NCBI GenBank assembly: GCA_030248195.1
Contig: JASAND010012799.1
Location: 1-64,000 of the forward strand
DNA: 64,000 nucleotides
Source of the DNA: Trissonchulus latispiculum
Taxonomy: Eukaryota; Nematoda; Enoplea; Enoplida; Ironidae
Reading direction: 5' to 3'
Position 1 is the stretch's first letter; every line of letters starts with the position of its first letter. This document shows positions 1 to 12,349 of this stretch, piece by piece. Position numbers and translations under genes: made by a program. The notes under the pieces are model-generated. The model was given only the letters and a program-made list of their open reading frames with translations. It made no database searches and was not told the origin of the DNA.

Positions 1-206
1 ATGCAGATTTTCGGACAATTTTCTTTCTAGATGCCCCATCTCTGTACAATAAATCAGATTTGTGAGGGGAAATGGAAAGTCGATAGCTTGCAGAGCATAC
101 CTAGTTTTTGCTCTCATCAAATAGAATATGCTCCCTGTGCAGTGTCAGACTCTTATCATCATGTACTCTTGGTATATGCTTTGACTGTCTTCTTCTTCTA
201 TTTCAG

Positions 207-369
207 ATCCGTAAAGAGGCAGCATGCGAGCCCGCTGAATGGCCAAGTCAGCGCCAGAGGGATTCCGGAGCCGCCAGTCAAGAAAGTGCCCGCGGCCTGG
301 GACTCCTGCGACTGTGATGGTGATGATGACGATTTGGATGATTCCTGGTTCGGACCTCGTGATCTCTGA
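207..369 (+). CDS. Terminal coding exon, acidic C-terminus (unknown protein)
   Basis: A pyrimidine-rich tract ending in TTTCAG precedes this exon. One base (207) completes a codon begun upstream, and the frame then reads SVKRQHASPLNGQVSARGIP and on to a TGA at 367-369. The tail is strongly acidic, with a D-rich stretch (DCDGDDDDLDDSW) just before the end. The exon is GC-richer than the AT-rich DNA around it. The upstream intron is phase 2, the same phase needed by the exon at 9931, so it could be an alternative last exon of that gene. Equally, it could be the last exon of a separate upstream gene. I do not recognise the protein. The start lies outside the window. Confidence 0.55.
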
Positions 370-1630
370 TTCCTTTCCCGAAACGAGGCGAACTTAGTGA
401 TTTTGGGTGTGTATTTTTGGATTTTGTCTGGAGTTTGGCTGCTTTTTGATAATGAATTTCACAGTTTCTTTTTTCAGGTTAACTTTGCAGCTTACCTAAT
501 ACTTGTGGCCTTTTTTCTCTGTCTTGTCTTTATTGTTGTGGTTTTATTTATACGTACTAGTCAGTTGTTTTCGTAATTATGAGATTGAAGTTTGGTTGTT
601 GTTTGGAGTCATTGGCGGAATGGGGATGCAACACCCTTCCATTGATTGCTTATTTTTGACATCTTTGTACCGATATATTTTGATTGTCAAAAATATTCAT
701 GTTAAATTGTTGTCAAGAATCCAGCTCTTTCTCACGGATTTGACTGGAAACAAAATAGTTTTGCTTGTTTACCTAAAATTATTGCAAAATTTTAATCTTT
801 AAGCAAATTTTGGAAATTTTCGATCTGGTAATCTAATCCTCTCTAGTAAGGAAAGAAGGAATGAACTAACCCTGTAGTCAGTTTTCAATGTTTGATTTTT
901 GTTTGAGCTTGATTTTCTTGCAGGTTATCTTTGCAGCTTATTGTGGCTTTTTTGTCTCGGTTTGTTCTTGTATCCATTGTTTTCGTAATTATTATGTTAG
1001 AGTTGCAGATGCAACAGCCCTCCATTTTTTGCTTGTGACAGAGGGCGTAATCAGGGAGCTTTGTATTGATCTTCGTTGGAACAATAACTAGTATTATGCA
1101 TGCTTTTTTGTTTGTTATTGGCTTAGTCATGTATATATGTATGTAAATAATGTGTCGTTATTGTGGTCAAGTTCTTGAAAACGTAAAGAATCTTTTCCTG
1201 GATTCTTTCCCAAACTTCTAAAAAAAATAAGCGTGTCCGTGTGACCGAGCCATATGCTTAGGTTCGAAATCGGGCAATCGATAAGTATTTTAATTTTGTG
1301 TGGTGATTCGTTTTTTGGGCAGTCTTAGGCAGTCGGGCTTTTTTCGTTGCATTTCAGTATGTTTTTGTGTGTCATTTACCTATATTCGTTGCCATGCTTG
1401 CCTTGCTACTGGTGGATAGATTACTCTAGTTTTTTTCTTATAACTGCTCTGTATAAACGTATGTTGAATGTTGCAGTATTCTTTTTTGGGTGAGACTTCT
1501 TGGCTTGTTTAAAAATTTAAAATTTTGTAGTTTTACGCATGCTGTCTTTTTGTTTTGGCTAATTTCTATTTGCACGTCGATTTTTGTGGTCAGAGTCTAG
1601 AATGGGTAGGGATTCTTTTGATTGGTATCT
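370..1630. other. AT-rich non-coding DNA (intron or intergenic)
   Basis: No supported gene. Pyrimidine-rich, T-biased sequence with scattered short ORFs. A similar pair of passages around 480-560 and 920-990 (ggttaactttgcagctta / ggttatctttgcagctta) looks like an old diverged duplication. This is probably intron or intergenic space of the plus-strand gene. Confidence 0.5.
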
Positions 1631-1633
1631 TGT

Positions 1634-1768
1634 CCAGGATTATTTTTTAAATTTCTGGAAATTGATACAGGATTATTTTTTAAATTTCTGGAAAGTGAAA
1701 CAGGATTATTTTTTAAATTTTTGGAAAGTGAAACAGGATTATTTTTAAATTTCTGGAAAGTTATATGT
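1634..1768. repeat. Tandem repeat, about 32 bp x 4
   Basis: Four consecutive near-identical units of the form caggattattttttaaatt followed by t(c/t)tggaaagtgaaa. The last unit lost two T residues. Confidence 0.85.
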
Positions 1769-2034
1769 GCGGGCTGAGGACAGATATATCTGCAGGGGCG
1801 TACTCAATAAGTCGTTCAGTTTTTGTGTAGTGATTCGTTCTCTAAGCTAGTCTTGTTTTTTCAGCTGTATATATTTCTTTATTTTTTGTGTACCATTTAC
1901 TAATCGCCATAACTCGTAATTTGATGCTGATATAGTATTTGCGGAGTAATGTGCCTGCTCCTAACTGGAGCTCCGAAGAAAGTGGATAAAATCAGCAAGT
2001 TGTAGACCAATTTTTTTGTTTTAGATATGCCCAA

Positions 2035-2200
2035 CAATCGCAAAATTAAAAGCAAGGAGTACGTTTTAAATGAATGAATTTTTGACAAATGAATTTCCGA
2101 CTAGTGAAATTATTTTTTGTTTTAGAAAGCAAAATTAAAAGCAAGGAGTACGTTTTAAATGAATGAATTTCTGACAAATGAATTTCTGACTAGTGAGATA
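2035..2200. repeat. Direct repeat pair, period about 91 bp
   Basis: The passage caaaattaaaagcaaggagt plus acgttttaaatgaatgaatt and the following tgacaaatgaattt/cgactagtga occurs twice, about 91 bp apart, with only a few differences. This is a simple local tandem duplication in non-coding DNA. Confidence 0.8.
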
Positions 2201-2692
2201 CTGACTAAAGAAAGTAAACAGTGGCTTGAGTGGTAAAAGCATGGACATACGTATACATTGACAATATTATATTAAAATGTCAAAGATTTGAAAAAAACCG
2301 AAATTATGCGAAATTTTGAAATTTCTCGCTCCGGAGCTCCACTGAATATCAATGTGCTAGCTTTACCTCTTTGCTGTCATGTGTATGAATAGGTCTCATG
2401 TTTTTGCTGGTAAGAATTTTAATGTTGTGTGTTTACGAATTTAACGTTCATATGCACTGTTTTTATGGTTTTATTTAACTTTTTATGTCTTTGCAATAAA
2501 ACAGTTTCAGGGTCTATTTGTGGATATCTCTTCGATGTCCACAAAAATCTTTGTTAGATAATTTATAGGTGCATACCGGACTCCCAGATCCACGCAAGAT
2601 AGGTCTCAGCAGTTATAAAGGTATTTAAAGTATTTGAGCATCAGTCAGAAATAATTGGACTTTTATCCGGGCTTAAAAGCACTTTGTAGTAA

Positions 2693-3360
2693 CAAGAGTA
2701 CATAATAGATAAGAGTAAGAAACTCTTACGCTAGTATGTACAAATCATGTAAGGTATGCTCGGTTCATTAACTCGGGACCCCCCCGTAACTTCCGGGGGG
2801 GGGTCCCACTTTGCACTAATTACACGCTTTCATATAAGCGTGTGTCTGCTCGCTGATTGGCCCATTAGCCTAAGGCTTATGGTAAGTAATTTATTAGTTA
2901 TTTTAATTAATTAATTATAACTTTAATTAGGTTAATGCAATTAAAAAACTAATTCGACAACTTTGTAGCATTTTTTCTGCTCTTTCCAATGATATAAAAA
3001 TTGTTTCATAATACAAAAATTCGAAGGAATGTAGTGTGCAACAATTTTTATATCATTGGAAAGAGCAGAAAAAAATGCTACAAAGTTGTCGAATTAGTTT
3101 TTTAATTGCATTAACCTAATTAAAGTTATAATTAATTAATTAAAATAACTAATAAATTACCTACCATAAGCCTTAGGCTAACGGGCCAATCAGCGAGCAG
3201 ACACACGCTTATATGAAAGCGTGTAATTAGTGCGAAGTGGGACCCCCCCCCCCCGGAAGTTACGGGGAGGGGGTCCCGAGTTAATGAACCGAGCATACCT
3301 TACATGATTTGTACATACTAGCGTAAGAGTTTTTTTACTCTTATCTATTATGTACTCTTG
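2693..3360. mobile_element. Foldback MITE, CAAGAGTAC family, 7-bp TSD
   Basis: The left end begins caagagtacataatagataa and the right end is its reverse complement ending gtactcttg. Almost the whole 668 bp folds back on itself, with centre near 3027, and includes paired poly-C/poly-G blocks near 2788 and 3243. Both flanks carry the same 7-bp direct repeat GTAGTAA (2686-2692 and 3361-3367), a target-site duplication. The element has no coding capacity. Related copies are at 59002-59341 and near 20640-21432. The superfamily is unassigned, since a 7-bp TSD is unusual. Confidence 0.88.
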
Positions 3361-3441
3361 GTAGTAAGAACGCAGTAACCTTTGATGCTTATTCTGACAG
3401 TGTTGCTTTGGCAACCCACCGGTGATTTCAGTGAACTTGTG

Positions 3442-3534
3442 GTCTTTTCAAGAAAAGCTAGGGTACAGCTACTGTCATATTTCAGTGGAAAGAAAGAAAG
3501 ATTCTTTCTTTCTTTTCTTTCTTTCTTTTTCTTT

Positions 3535-3570
<36 letters not shown>

Positions 3571-3758
3571 TCCTTCTTTCAAGAAAGAAAGGAAGAAAAG
3601 AGGGGGCAAGGGGAAAAGAGGCTGTAGAGTTAAACTTAACTCAATCGTTTTCATGAAAGAGTTAAAAGAGAGAAAGTCAAGCTTGAGTGGTGCTAAAACG
3701 AGTTGAAATGCTTAATTTTAGCTCTACCCTACTCGTCTGCTCTTTCTTGAAAAGACCC
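3442..3758. repeat. TTTC microsatellite inside a small inverted repeat
   Basis: A pure pyrimidine (TTTC)n run fills about 3500-3575 and is followed by its purine complement (aagaaagaaaggaag, 3580-3600), so the tract can form a hairpin or triplex. It is bracketed by ggtcttttcaagaaaagc (3442) and its inverted copy ctttcttgaaaagacc (about 3742-3758). ORFs here are low-complexity F/L/S and are not genes. Confidence 0.75.
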
Positions 3759-4550
3759 TTGGTTGAAGGGCAACAGTTACCCTCATGCAATGGGGAGTGA
3801 AATTGTTGTGGCTTACTGCCGGCCGGCCTACTTTTCGAAACCGGCCAGTTAATCGGCCGTTCGCCCGAACGGCCCGTTTCCTGTCCGCCCTGCAGGACCA
3901 GAGTTGGCGGTAGTCACATTTTTGTCCGCGACCACGCCCGCAGCCCGCATAAAGTTTGTTTGACCATCAATGACCCAGTGTTAAAAAGTTAAATTTGGAA
4001 CAGATTCTGTGTATAAAATAAGCAAAATTTTGATTCTTGTAAAACATTTGCTCATGCTCAATTAATAGACTGAAAACCTAGCAAAACTAACCTATATTTT
4101 CATGTAAAATGGAATCAGCAGATTTAAATCAAAAAGCATAAACGAACAAAACAGTCCATTTTTTAATATTAAATATCTCCAAATTTTGACAGCTCGAACG
4201 CACGCAGGACAGTCATATATGAAATCAAATCTTGAACTCAGAAATGCTAATTTTTTATTTGCTATATTAGATTGTTATAACTCAGATCAGCCGAAAGCGG
4301 TTTGCTCCTGCATTCTATTCGGCTAATTTTTAGGATTTTACGTTTGACCTTTGTCTCGGAAAACTAAATCATCCAAAATTGAAAAATTTGACGAAAGTCC
4401 GACAGTACATATTATGTTAATACTCTGGCTTTCGGCAAGATACGCCTTTTGGCATCGACACACTTTCTGAGCTTTCTGACAATTCCTGAAATCCATCTTA
4501 TCAAGGTCTAATTTATAAATTGAATTCTTCTTTCGAAAAAGGAACATTAT
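3759..4550. other. Non-coding, no gene seen
   Basis: It begins with a GC-rich patch of palindromic CCGGCC/GGCCGG words (3810-3900) and continues as AT-rich unique-looking DNA. No supported ORF. Confidence 0.4.
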
Positions 4551-4557
4551 CAGGGGA

Positions 4558-5437
4558 TTGCACCAAATAAGTTAAACTTCAGATTATCTTAATCGTCAGC
4601 TAACCTCCAGTTAAACTCCAGATTAAATGCAGTTTAAGTTGATCTGAAGTTAATCTTTCATCGACCGTTGCACCAAATAAGTTCAGGATTACGTTTAGAT
4701 TATCTTCCGATTAAACTGAAGATAATCGGAAACTTTTAATCCTGCCCTATAGCAGGTTTAACATCGGATTAACTGCTTTCCTACTTTATTTAGATCTAGT
4801 ACTAGTGCTAGGAAACACAGAATTTATCCAAAACCAGCCTGCATTTTGTGTATAGATTGTTACGCAAATGTTGGCGTATTTTTGCCAAATTTTAATAACG
4901 CCATTTGTTTATTATTATTTGCAATATTATACTTAGTTCAAAAGACTGCAAAAGATTTCCGAAGAAAGGTGAAAAATTATGTAATGGGGATTGATAAATG
5001 CTATTGCATAGTCAGAAATGATAAAATTGCAATTCCAAGTGCAATTATTTACATTACGACTACATTTATGTGTGGCAAATGGCTAGTGTATGCTCTGCAC
5101 TTCTAGTTACTGATAATCGGATGTTAAACTTATTCGTGTGAACCGACGCATCGTGCGTTAAACTAAAAATTAGATTAACAATGGCTTGTTGCTATTGGTC
5201 GGTTGCTATCACGTTACTGTATTTCATTGGCCAAAACGCATTCACATGGGAAATAGTTTAACTTCAGATTAGCTTCAGATTAACTCAAGATTAGTTTAAC
5301 TTTTCTTAATCTGATTTGGTGCAACGAGAAAAAGCTTAACATTAGATTAAGTTAATCTTGAGTTAATCTATTCCAAAGTTAATCGCAAACATAAGTTAAA
5401 CTGAAGTTAATCATAAACTTAAACTTATTTGGTGCAA
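4558..5437. mobile_element. MITE with TTGCACCAAATAAG termini (Harbinger-like?)
   Basis: The termini ttgcaccaaataagttaaac (left) and its inverted counterpart (cttaaacttatttggtgcaa, right) bracket 880 bp. Subterminal repeats of GATTAA/TTAATC-type words and internal inverted copies of the terminal motif (about 4668 and 5315) fill the ends. The ttgcaccaa core is shared with the clearer Harbinger-like element at 49609-50367. The outermost TIR bases and the TSD could not be fixed. Confidence 0.6.
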
Positions 5438-5459
5438 ACGGGCGTATAGCGCTCAATTA

Positions 5460-7600
5460 AGAACGAAGAAAATGAGAAAATTGTTTTGCGCTTACTCCTA
5501 TAGCAGCAGCGAAGGCGATAGTTTTTACCACAATGACACCAAGAAGAACCCCCAAATTTTTCTCCAATTTTGCTAGAGGTGGTATTCGTCGTGAAACATG
5601 CATTTGAAATCCTCTTTGTAATGCTATTAGCCGTTAATGTCTTGAACTAAAATGAGCCAGCAGGAAATTCACCTGCGTGCGTGTATCTCTTATAGACAAG
5701 TTTAAAGCAAGACTGGAAGTTAAGATTTTGGTACCTTTTGGCGTCGCTTGGACTGGGGGGAGATCGACAAAATAGAATTTCAAATTACTGAAAATTTTGG
5801 TTTACAGTGGTAGGTATCTGCATGAATTCAATGCGATCGAAAGTTTAGGTGCCCATGGCAACCTTTAACATTTTACCTAGTTATGAGCAATAATCTAGAA
5901 TGGGGCAAGATGACTAAAATTGACTAACGTAGTGTTAGTGCAGCTAGCAGAAAATTTCAGACGTGTTTAAGATATAAATAAATTAGTTATAGTAGAGTAG
6001 TAACAGGATTATTTTTAATTAAGTAATTAATGAACTGTTTGTGGTAATCTATTTAGGATTGCATTCTGCTGGTATAGTAGGTAGCAAAATTCAGCCCTGA
6101 ACAAGCTGTTGCTTAATTTTAATTGATGTGAATTAGTGATATTTGAAAGTGAATTTAAAATGAACCATTAGGTCCTTTTACACTTTTTACTTACTTGGTT
6201 AAAAAGTCATGTTGTGCTCAGTAATTGCCTTTGCCAGTTGAGTTTTTAGGCCATTCTGATTTATTATTTTACAACTTGTACGTCAGAAAAAGTCACGTTT
6301 CCCAATTTAGAAAATGTGGTGCTGGGTTTGGTTACTGGCCGGGAAAAAACCGCGACATTTTGGCGAGTGAAAAGTTTCGTCCTCTGCAAAAGTTCGTTGC
6401 TTTCAATTATTGTTCTCAACAGATAAGCTATGATAAATTTACAGCATTTGCGGCAAATCAATATGGAGTCAAAGAAAAGCACTTCCAGTATATCTACATA
6501 TATGTGACTTACCCTTACGTAATACTAGTTCCCAGTTAATATCAAGCTACCAAGAGGGCACATGGAGTAAACATTAGTTCACATATTTATTTTATTAGTT
6601 TACCTAAATATTTAACAGCTATGGAAACTAATTAAACCTAATTAAAGTATTAACAGCTCTAAATAAGAACTATGAGACTTGATGTTAATTTTAGCTACAA
6701 CTTAACTTGCCAGTGACTCTACGTTAAGCTTGCAACCAAGCAGGAGCGATTGCGCCCCTTGCAGACAGCTTAAAATACGCTAAAGTCCCGTGCTGCGTTT
6801 GCTGTGCTACTAATTGCGAAATTTGCAGCACACTCACTATTGCTATGTGCGCTGTTTAAATTGGCTTTCGAGGCCGCCTTGTGGCCTCCCCATTGTTATT
6901 TTCCGTTGCTGTTTCGCGGCGTTACGTAACGCGTCAGGGCGCTTTAGGCTTGTAGGGGCCGCTAACACTAGAAGGTGTCACACATTTTTGTCCCCCCTCC
7001 CACCCCACTCGAAACTCAACATTCTGTGGGGACACGGAAATTTTTCGAGACAGAATTGGTCTCTAATTAACAGTTTTTTGCTGAAAAAACTGCAATTTTA
7101 ATTAAATAATGGCACCAGTGGATGTATTCCATAGTATTGTGGCGCTGGGGCGCGAGGCCTTCCTAGTTGGCTACTACTTTCTGTGCTTTCTAACAAAGTA
7201 AGTTTGCACTACACCTTTGGTTTAAAATGCTATTTCGTTTTTGCCCAACAAATTAAAAAAATTAGTTATATTTTAAAAATGGACATTTTAATTGATTCTT
7301 TGACTGATGGGATGAATAGTTAAATATTTTGTCTAATTTGATCTTTTGCGTGGATTGTGATTCCTAACTTGGAATGATCTTTAATATCGGTAAAGCTTAG
7401 AAATAATGAAAATTCCTTTGCGTTAAATAAGTCTTTTTCGTTTACGATTTGTCTGAATCTAATTGGATGATGACTGCTGTTATAGGTTAACCCAAGAGTT
7501 TATAATAGGAAGAATAAGACACTCAGCTCTTCCTAATAGAATAAGCTTGCGAGATGCTCGAAACATTAAGGCCAAAATCTCGGAGGGGGCTTTTCAGCGT
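5460..7600. other. Non-coding, no gene seen
   Basis: AT-rich DNA. An ORF at 6225-6539 has no recognisable motif, no splice context and ordinary intergenic composition, so it is not called. A GC-richer patch at about 6750-7040 has no coherent reading frame. Confidence 0.4.
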
Positions 7601-7616
7601 GTAAGCATGCTACGCT

Positions 7617-8052
7617 AAAATTTTTCAAAAACAGTCGTTTTTAACAAATTAAATGCGATAACGTTGCGAAGAATGTGAAAAGTATGTAGCTCGCTTCTGG
7701 CTATCTCTTACAAATCTGAAGGCATTTTGAAGAAATGATGAAATTTGCCAGATTTCAATATATAAACGATATAAAACGATATAAAAATTATATAGTTTGG
7801 TTCAGGCAATCTATTACCAGTCCGGCAATAAAACATCCTTTCCACGGAAATTTTAGGAATTTCATGATTTCTTCAAAATGCGTTACGTTGTTACCAGATT
7901 TCTAAGAGATAGCCAGAATCGAGTTACATAATTTTTATATCGTTGAAAAGATCTCATTCTACGCAACATAATGATATAAAAATTGTCGCTGTACGACTTT
8001 CCCAGCACATGTTATCGTATTTAATTTGTCGAAAATGCCCGTTTTTGAAAAA
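7617..8052. mobile_element. Foldback element
   Basis: The left arm (tttttcaaaaacagtcgttt ... aaattaaatgcgataacgtt ... ctggctatctcttacaaatc) is mirrored by the right arm (agagatagccagaatcgagt ... gttatcgtatttaatttgtc ... gtttttgaaaaatg). Arms are diverged and the centre lies near 7830. There is no ORF and no clear TSD. It abuts the next foldback. Confidence 0.7.
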
Positions 8053-8480
8053 TGTCAGCGACGGGGGGACCAAGCGGAACCAAAAAATTTTTTGAAAAAA
8101 CTTTTGCTGAAAACTTGCATAGGGGGGTTTTCAGGTGCGCTGAGCACGAATCTGAAAACCGTTTTTCGATTCCGCTTTTCGTTAGCTCAGTGTGAGCTAA
8201 AGTTGTAAACTTAACATGTAAGCTTATGAGCTAACGAAAAGCTGAATCGTAAAACGGTTTTCAGATTCGTGCTCAGCGCCCCTGAAAACCTCCCTATGCA
8301 AGTTTTCAGCAAAAGTTTTTTCAAAAAATTTTTGGTTCCTCTTGGTCCCCCCTTACCGAACAAAAATTTGAAATTTTTAAAAATTTTTGATTTTTGAATT
8401 TATAAGCCTCCAGCATATGGGTGCATACCAAATTTCAAAGTTATTGGTCAAAAAATCAAAAGTTATGGCTGGGGGGAGGG
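8053..8480. mobile_element. Foldback element, GGGGGACCAAG family, copy 1
   Basis: The inner inverted repeat runs from cggggggaccaagcggaacc (about 8060) to ggttcctcttggtcccccc (about 8332-8352), with centre near 8205 around gtaaacttaacatgtaagct. The same skeleton recurs at 19762-20255 and 27583-28136: a ggggaccaag block, then a cacgaatctgaa..ccgtttttcgatt block, then cgttagctcag. The outer right end (gcataccaaatttcaaagtt) matches the outer ends of those copies. Non-coding. Confidence 0.75.
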
Positions 8481-9930
8481 GAAGCACAAGAGAGCCCATA
8501 AGGTCGGGTCCAGGGAGTTTACGAAAATTTTTAGGAATTAAGACATTTCAATTTTGTGCGAAGTATAGTACAAATTGTTGCCTATTTTCATTGAAAATAA
8601 AGAATTTGAGAAGTAAAATGCAGCAAACGGGGAGCAAAAAATTCCAAAATTTTTGTGTCAAAACCTGTTGTCCTGTTTCAGCTTCAAGTTCTCCCTTGGT
8701 TATCTTGGCCCTGTGCCTCAAGTAGGAAGTTCTCTTGTAACTTGTCTCTTAGCTAGGCTTAATTGTAATTCCCTTCCATTCATACTTAGTAAGTAGCCTA
8801 CATATCTTTGTTTCTAAACGTGAGCTGAAGTTTGAAATAGTTGAACCCAAATTTGAAAGGATTGTGTACGCAGGCATATGATTAATTGTTCAAAATAATT
8901 AACTCTTCAAAATTGCCCTCTGTCGTGCTCTGACAACAAACTGTCGGCCCGAGTTAATAAGTGGAAGCGTAGCGGAGAGCAGAGCTAATACGAAGAGATA
9001 AGGTGGTTTCGCTTAAAGGCGCACGTCAATGCTCCGGCAGTTTCAGCGGTTTAAAATCCCAATGTAGCGGGTTCGCGCTCACAATCGCCTGTACTCGCTT
9101 ATCTTTAAGCGTCCACTATTACAGGTAAAGTGACCCCTGGAGAGAACTCCAACCTACAGAAGGTTATAGGGTGCCGGTGCTTATCTCCGGATTCACAGCC
9201 CGAAGCCAGGAGTGACAACTCTATTGCTGACTACATCTGTGGAAGGGTGGGGGGCAGCCCTCCATCAGTCATTACGCCAGAACACAGACTCCTGTTATCT
9301 TCCCCCGCAGTGGTTCCTGTTACCTTCCACAACTAGGAAATCAGCAGAAGCCTCTTTTGTGGTAGGCATTGCCCTAGTCCATTTGAAGGGGCGGGTAACA
9401 TGCAATCAGATTGCAGAAACCGTCCCGCCCCCGTTTGATGAATTTTGGTGCAAGAATAATTCAAATGTTTCCACATAGACGTCGAATTGGCTGACAGGGA
9501 AAGGAAGGAGGAAATAGACATTGGACAGCGTTGGGAATGGAGATGCAAAACACGAGGAGAGATTACCTCAACGAGTAGGAATAAAGGGTGACCCCTCCAC
9601 GATTTTTACCAAAAATTGCACAGTTTTAGTTGCGATTTTTTCAAAACATTTGTTAAAAATAGCTAAAAATCTTCAGTTCTTACTAAGTTTTTGCCTCTAA
9701 TGTGAAAAAATATCTCAATTTTTGTAAAGTTAGAAGTGGATCCCTTTAAAAGTTTAAAACTTTTCAGGAATACGCCCCTTGTCGAAGTCGGGGTTGACCC
9801 CCCTTTCAGAATCGGATCTCATATGGAGATAAGGATGATTTGAATGAACAAAATCTCGCCCATTGCTGTTAAACAACAAAATATTTTATTTGTATCTCTT
9901 GTGTAATTCATGACTGCATTTTGGTTTCAG
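8481..9930. other. Non-coding intron/intergenic DNA
   Basis: No supported gene. The segment at about 9770-9810 (tcggggttgacccccctttcagaatcgg) resembles 28610-28660, so it belongs to a dispersed repeat. The last 30 bp are the branch/polypyrimidine region leading to the TTTCAG acceptor at 9930. Confidence 0.45.
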
Positions 9931-11479
9931 AGACGACAAAGAGAAGGTGAAACCGGTCTGTTGCGAGGGCGCCGGGCCAAGGCGTTGCTGCATCCATGGC
10001 TCCAAAGCCGTCGAGGCCAAACCCCCACCGTTCGCGGGGGCGGGTGAGGACCCCAGCAGCGAACGGGGGGTACCCCTGGGTGGGCTGCTCAGTTCTTGGT
10101 GGCGAAGCGTCAAACGATCTACTTCCACGGTTACAGGGGCAGTTAGTCGAGGTCTGAAAGCCCTGACGGCACCCAAGAAGGCCCTTCCAGAAGCGGAGAC
10201 CCCCAAAAAACCCGGGGTAACGGTCATCAGCTCAAAGCCAATCCCGGCTGCCCCGCCCACCACACCGGCAGACGAGACCACCCAGTGGTCTAGCAGAGGG
10301 GAAACATCACTGGAACTGCGGCAGCGAGGCAAAAGTGACTACCCGGCGGCTTTTGGCAACTCCACTACCAGCAGCAGCAGCAGCTCTACCGTACAGCAAA
10401 GCTCCCGGGTGATACAGTATAAGCAGGATCAGCAGCGAACGGAAACCTGGGGGTCTGGCGGGGACGGAGGACCCCTGGTCGAGGAACCCGAATGCCAGGT
10501 GGCCCATCATGAACCGGTGGGTATTCTGGGATTTCGACAGAAATTTGAATCCTATCATACGGAGACACAGCAGATTCATCAGCAAGCCGTGGGCGGATTT
10601 AGACCCCACTCGACTGGCAGTATTCGACCGGAACCGAAGGCACCACCTGTTCGACCGATTTCGCCAGATGTCCACTCGAAGAAGCTGGTCCGCAGTGCCA
10701 AGACGGTCAGCGAAAGGCACGATCCCACCCGGATTCATGTGGAAGTGACGTCGGTCACCCACACCCGCAACCGGGTACCCTACAACATGATCGACAAAGT
10801 TCAACCGGGGGGTGCCAGCCCGGGTCGGACACCTGTGGTCCTCCATCACTACTCCAAACCGGCCACAGCGAAACCCTCCACCCCATCGCCGTTGGAAATT
10901 CATCGCCGGAGTCCCCAGATTTCGCCAGCCAAACCGACGGCTTTCTCGGCTCCTGGCCCGGCGGTCGGACCGGAATTTCGCCGCAGTCCTCAGCCACCTC
11001 TGCTGGACCAGTACCGTAAGAGTCCGCTGGTAGTGGAACCGCCCCCCGGCCGCAGCCCACCGCCACCCCTCTTTCAGGATTACAAGATCACCCCCTCACC
11101 ACCGCACGCGCCTCCGGACAAGACCTGGCCACCCCCCAAAGAGCTGACGGATCTGGACAAAACCGTTCAGAACTATTTCACCAGCCTACATGATTCTGGC
11201 TACTCCGAATCCACCCGGGAAGATCGATCATCCGCCGTGACGGTTGCCAAGGCAACCAGAAACTGGCCGCCCCCTAGCAACGCTACCTGGGCCCCTGTGG
11301 AAGGAAAGGGGCCCCAGATCGGGGTCCATAGGGAAGTGGAACCCCTGGGGCCGGTTCCGGTACCCGCGAAATCGCGTCTGACTCCCGTCGACACCCAACA
11401 ACTCTACCAGGGCTCGGGAACCGGGGTGCTGAAGAGTGTCACTCCTTTCAGGCCTGTCTCTGCCACCCGACATGTTGAG
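9931..11479 (+). CDS. Large internal coding exon, proline-rich disordered protein
   Basis: The exon follows an acceptor (ttttggtttcag) and ends at a donor, GTTGAG|GTACAG. The frame is open for 516 codons (from 9932) with an upstream phase 2 intron and a downstream phase 0 intron. Starting at DDKEKVKPVCCEG, it encodes a cysteine-containing start, a basic/Trp segment (LLSSWWRSVKRSTSTVTGAV), Ser/Gln-rich stretches, and then repeated Pro-rich motifs such as HRRSPQ, FRRSPQPP, YRKSPL and GRSPPPPL. It ends near GTGVLKSVTPFRPVSATRHVE. There are no membrane segments and no globular domain I can name. High GC and codon regularity contrast with the flanks. Antisense ORFs over this exon are shadows. The family is unknown, and a cytoskeletal scaffold is only a guess from composition. 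Confidence 0.9.
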
Positions 11480-12132
11480 GTACAGACTGGACTTTTGGCA
11501 GTAATCTTTATTTTTGACAGAAATATGTTTCAAATGACACCCTTTTTGGCAAAATGGTTGCAATAACTGCATACGTCATACTGCAAGCAAGGATTGAACT
11601 AATTTGAGGGTTTAAAATGGTTTTGGCTGGTAGAACCTTGATGAGCAACGAAATGGGATGTGGTCCAGCATATAGCTATTTAACTGCTGGTGCATTTTTA
11701 TCATGTGGGCATATGTTACTGACTTCTTTAGTTTTGTTTTGTTTAAAAAAATACTCAAATAGTTGTGGAGGTCCCTTCAGGACGTAGTTTCTCTTACACC
11801 GAAAAGGACTGTTGTAGCAGTAAGACCTTTAAAAATGAGTTTTCCGGTTTTTTGAGAAAAAGTTTTTTAAAAATTTGAGAACTATGGCTATTGGGTATCC
11901 GAAAAATAATGGGGATAAAAGACACACGGCAAAGTTTCCGTCGAAACAGGGCAAAGAATTGAACTCAAGTTATCTGGCTGAAGCACTCTGCGATCTGTGA
12001 TTCTAGCATAGATTCCGACTGGGTACTTTATTACGTTGATTTCAACCTTTCAGAGTTCACGAAAAAATGCCATTCTACCTCCTAATTTCTAACCTTTTCC
12101 TGGTTAGGAATCGTGTAGTTTTCCTGTTTCAG
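11480..12132 (+). other. Intron between the exons at 9931 and 12133
   Basis: A phase 0 intron of 653 bp, from GTACAG to a pyrimidine-rich TTTTCCTGTTTCAG. AT-rich, with no recognised insertion. Confidence 0.85.
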
Positions 12133-12349
12133 AGAGTTGAATGGGGTCCGGTCAGTTTCAGTCAGCCGGACACGGGGGGCGGGGGTCTGGACTCGAGCGG
12201 ATTCATGCGGATGCTCTCGCCTCAGCCATTTTCACCGGAACCATTCAAGCCTCCGCCAAGGGTCGCCCCCCGGACCCCGCCCCGGTCGCCACTGCCCACA
12301 CCTGTGCCTGGGAACCCCTACGGGCTCCCGGCTGTCTGGAAACCGGCAG
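12133..12349 (+). CDS. Internal coding exon of the proline-rich protein
   Basis: The exon begins right after CTGTTTCAG and joins the previous exon in phase 0 (…RHVE|RVEWGPVSFSQPD). It encodes 72 residues, glycine-rich and then Pro-rich (PEPFKPPPRVAPRTPPRSPL), ending PAVWKPAG. The donor CGGCAG|GTGGGT leaves phase 1. The composition matches the large exon, which supports one gene. An overlapping frame is also open but does not join the neighbouring exons in phase. Confidence 0.88.

Noticed and set aside
3382..3706. Phe/Leu/Ser-rich ORFs
   Set aside because: Low-complexity translation of the TTTC repeat.
6225..6539. 104-codon ORF
   Set aside because: Length is within chance expectation for this region and nothing in it is recognisable.
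9886..11572. Minus-strand ORFs up to 198 codons over the large exon
   Set aside because: They are antisense shadows. The plus strand has phase-matched splice sites across three exons and the minus strand has none.
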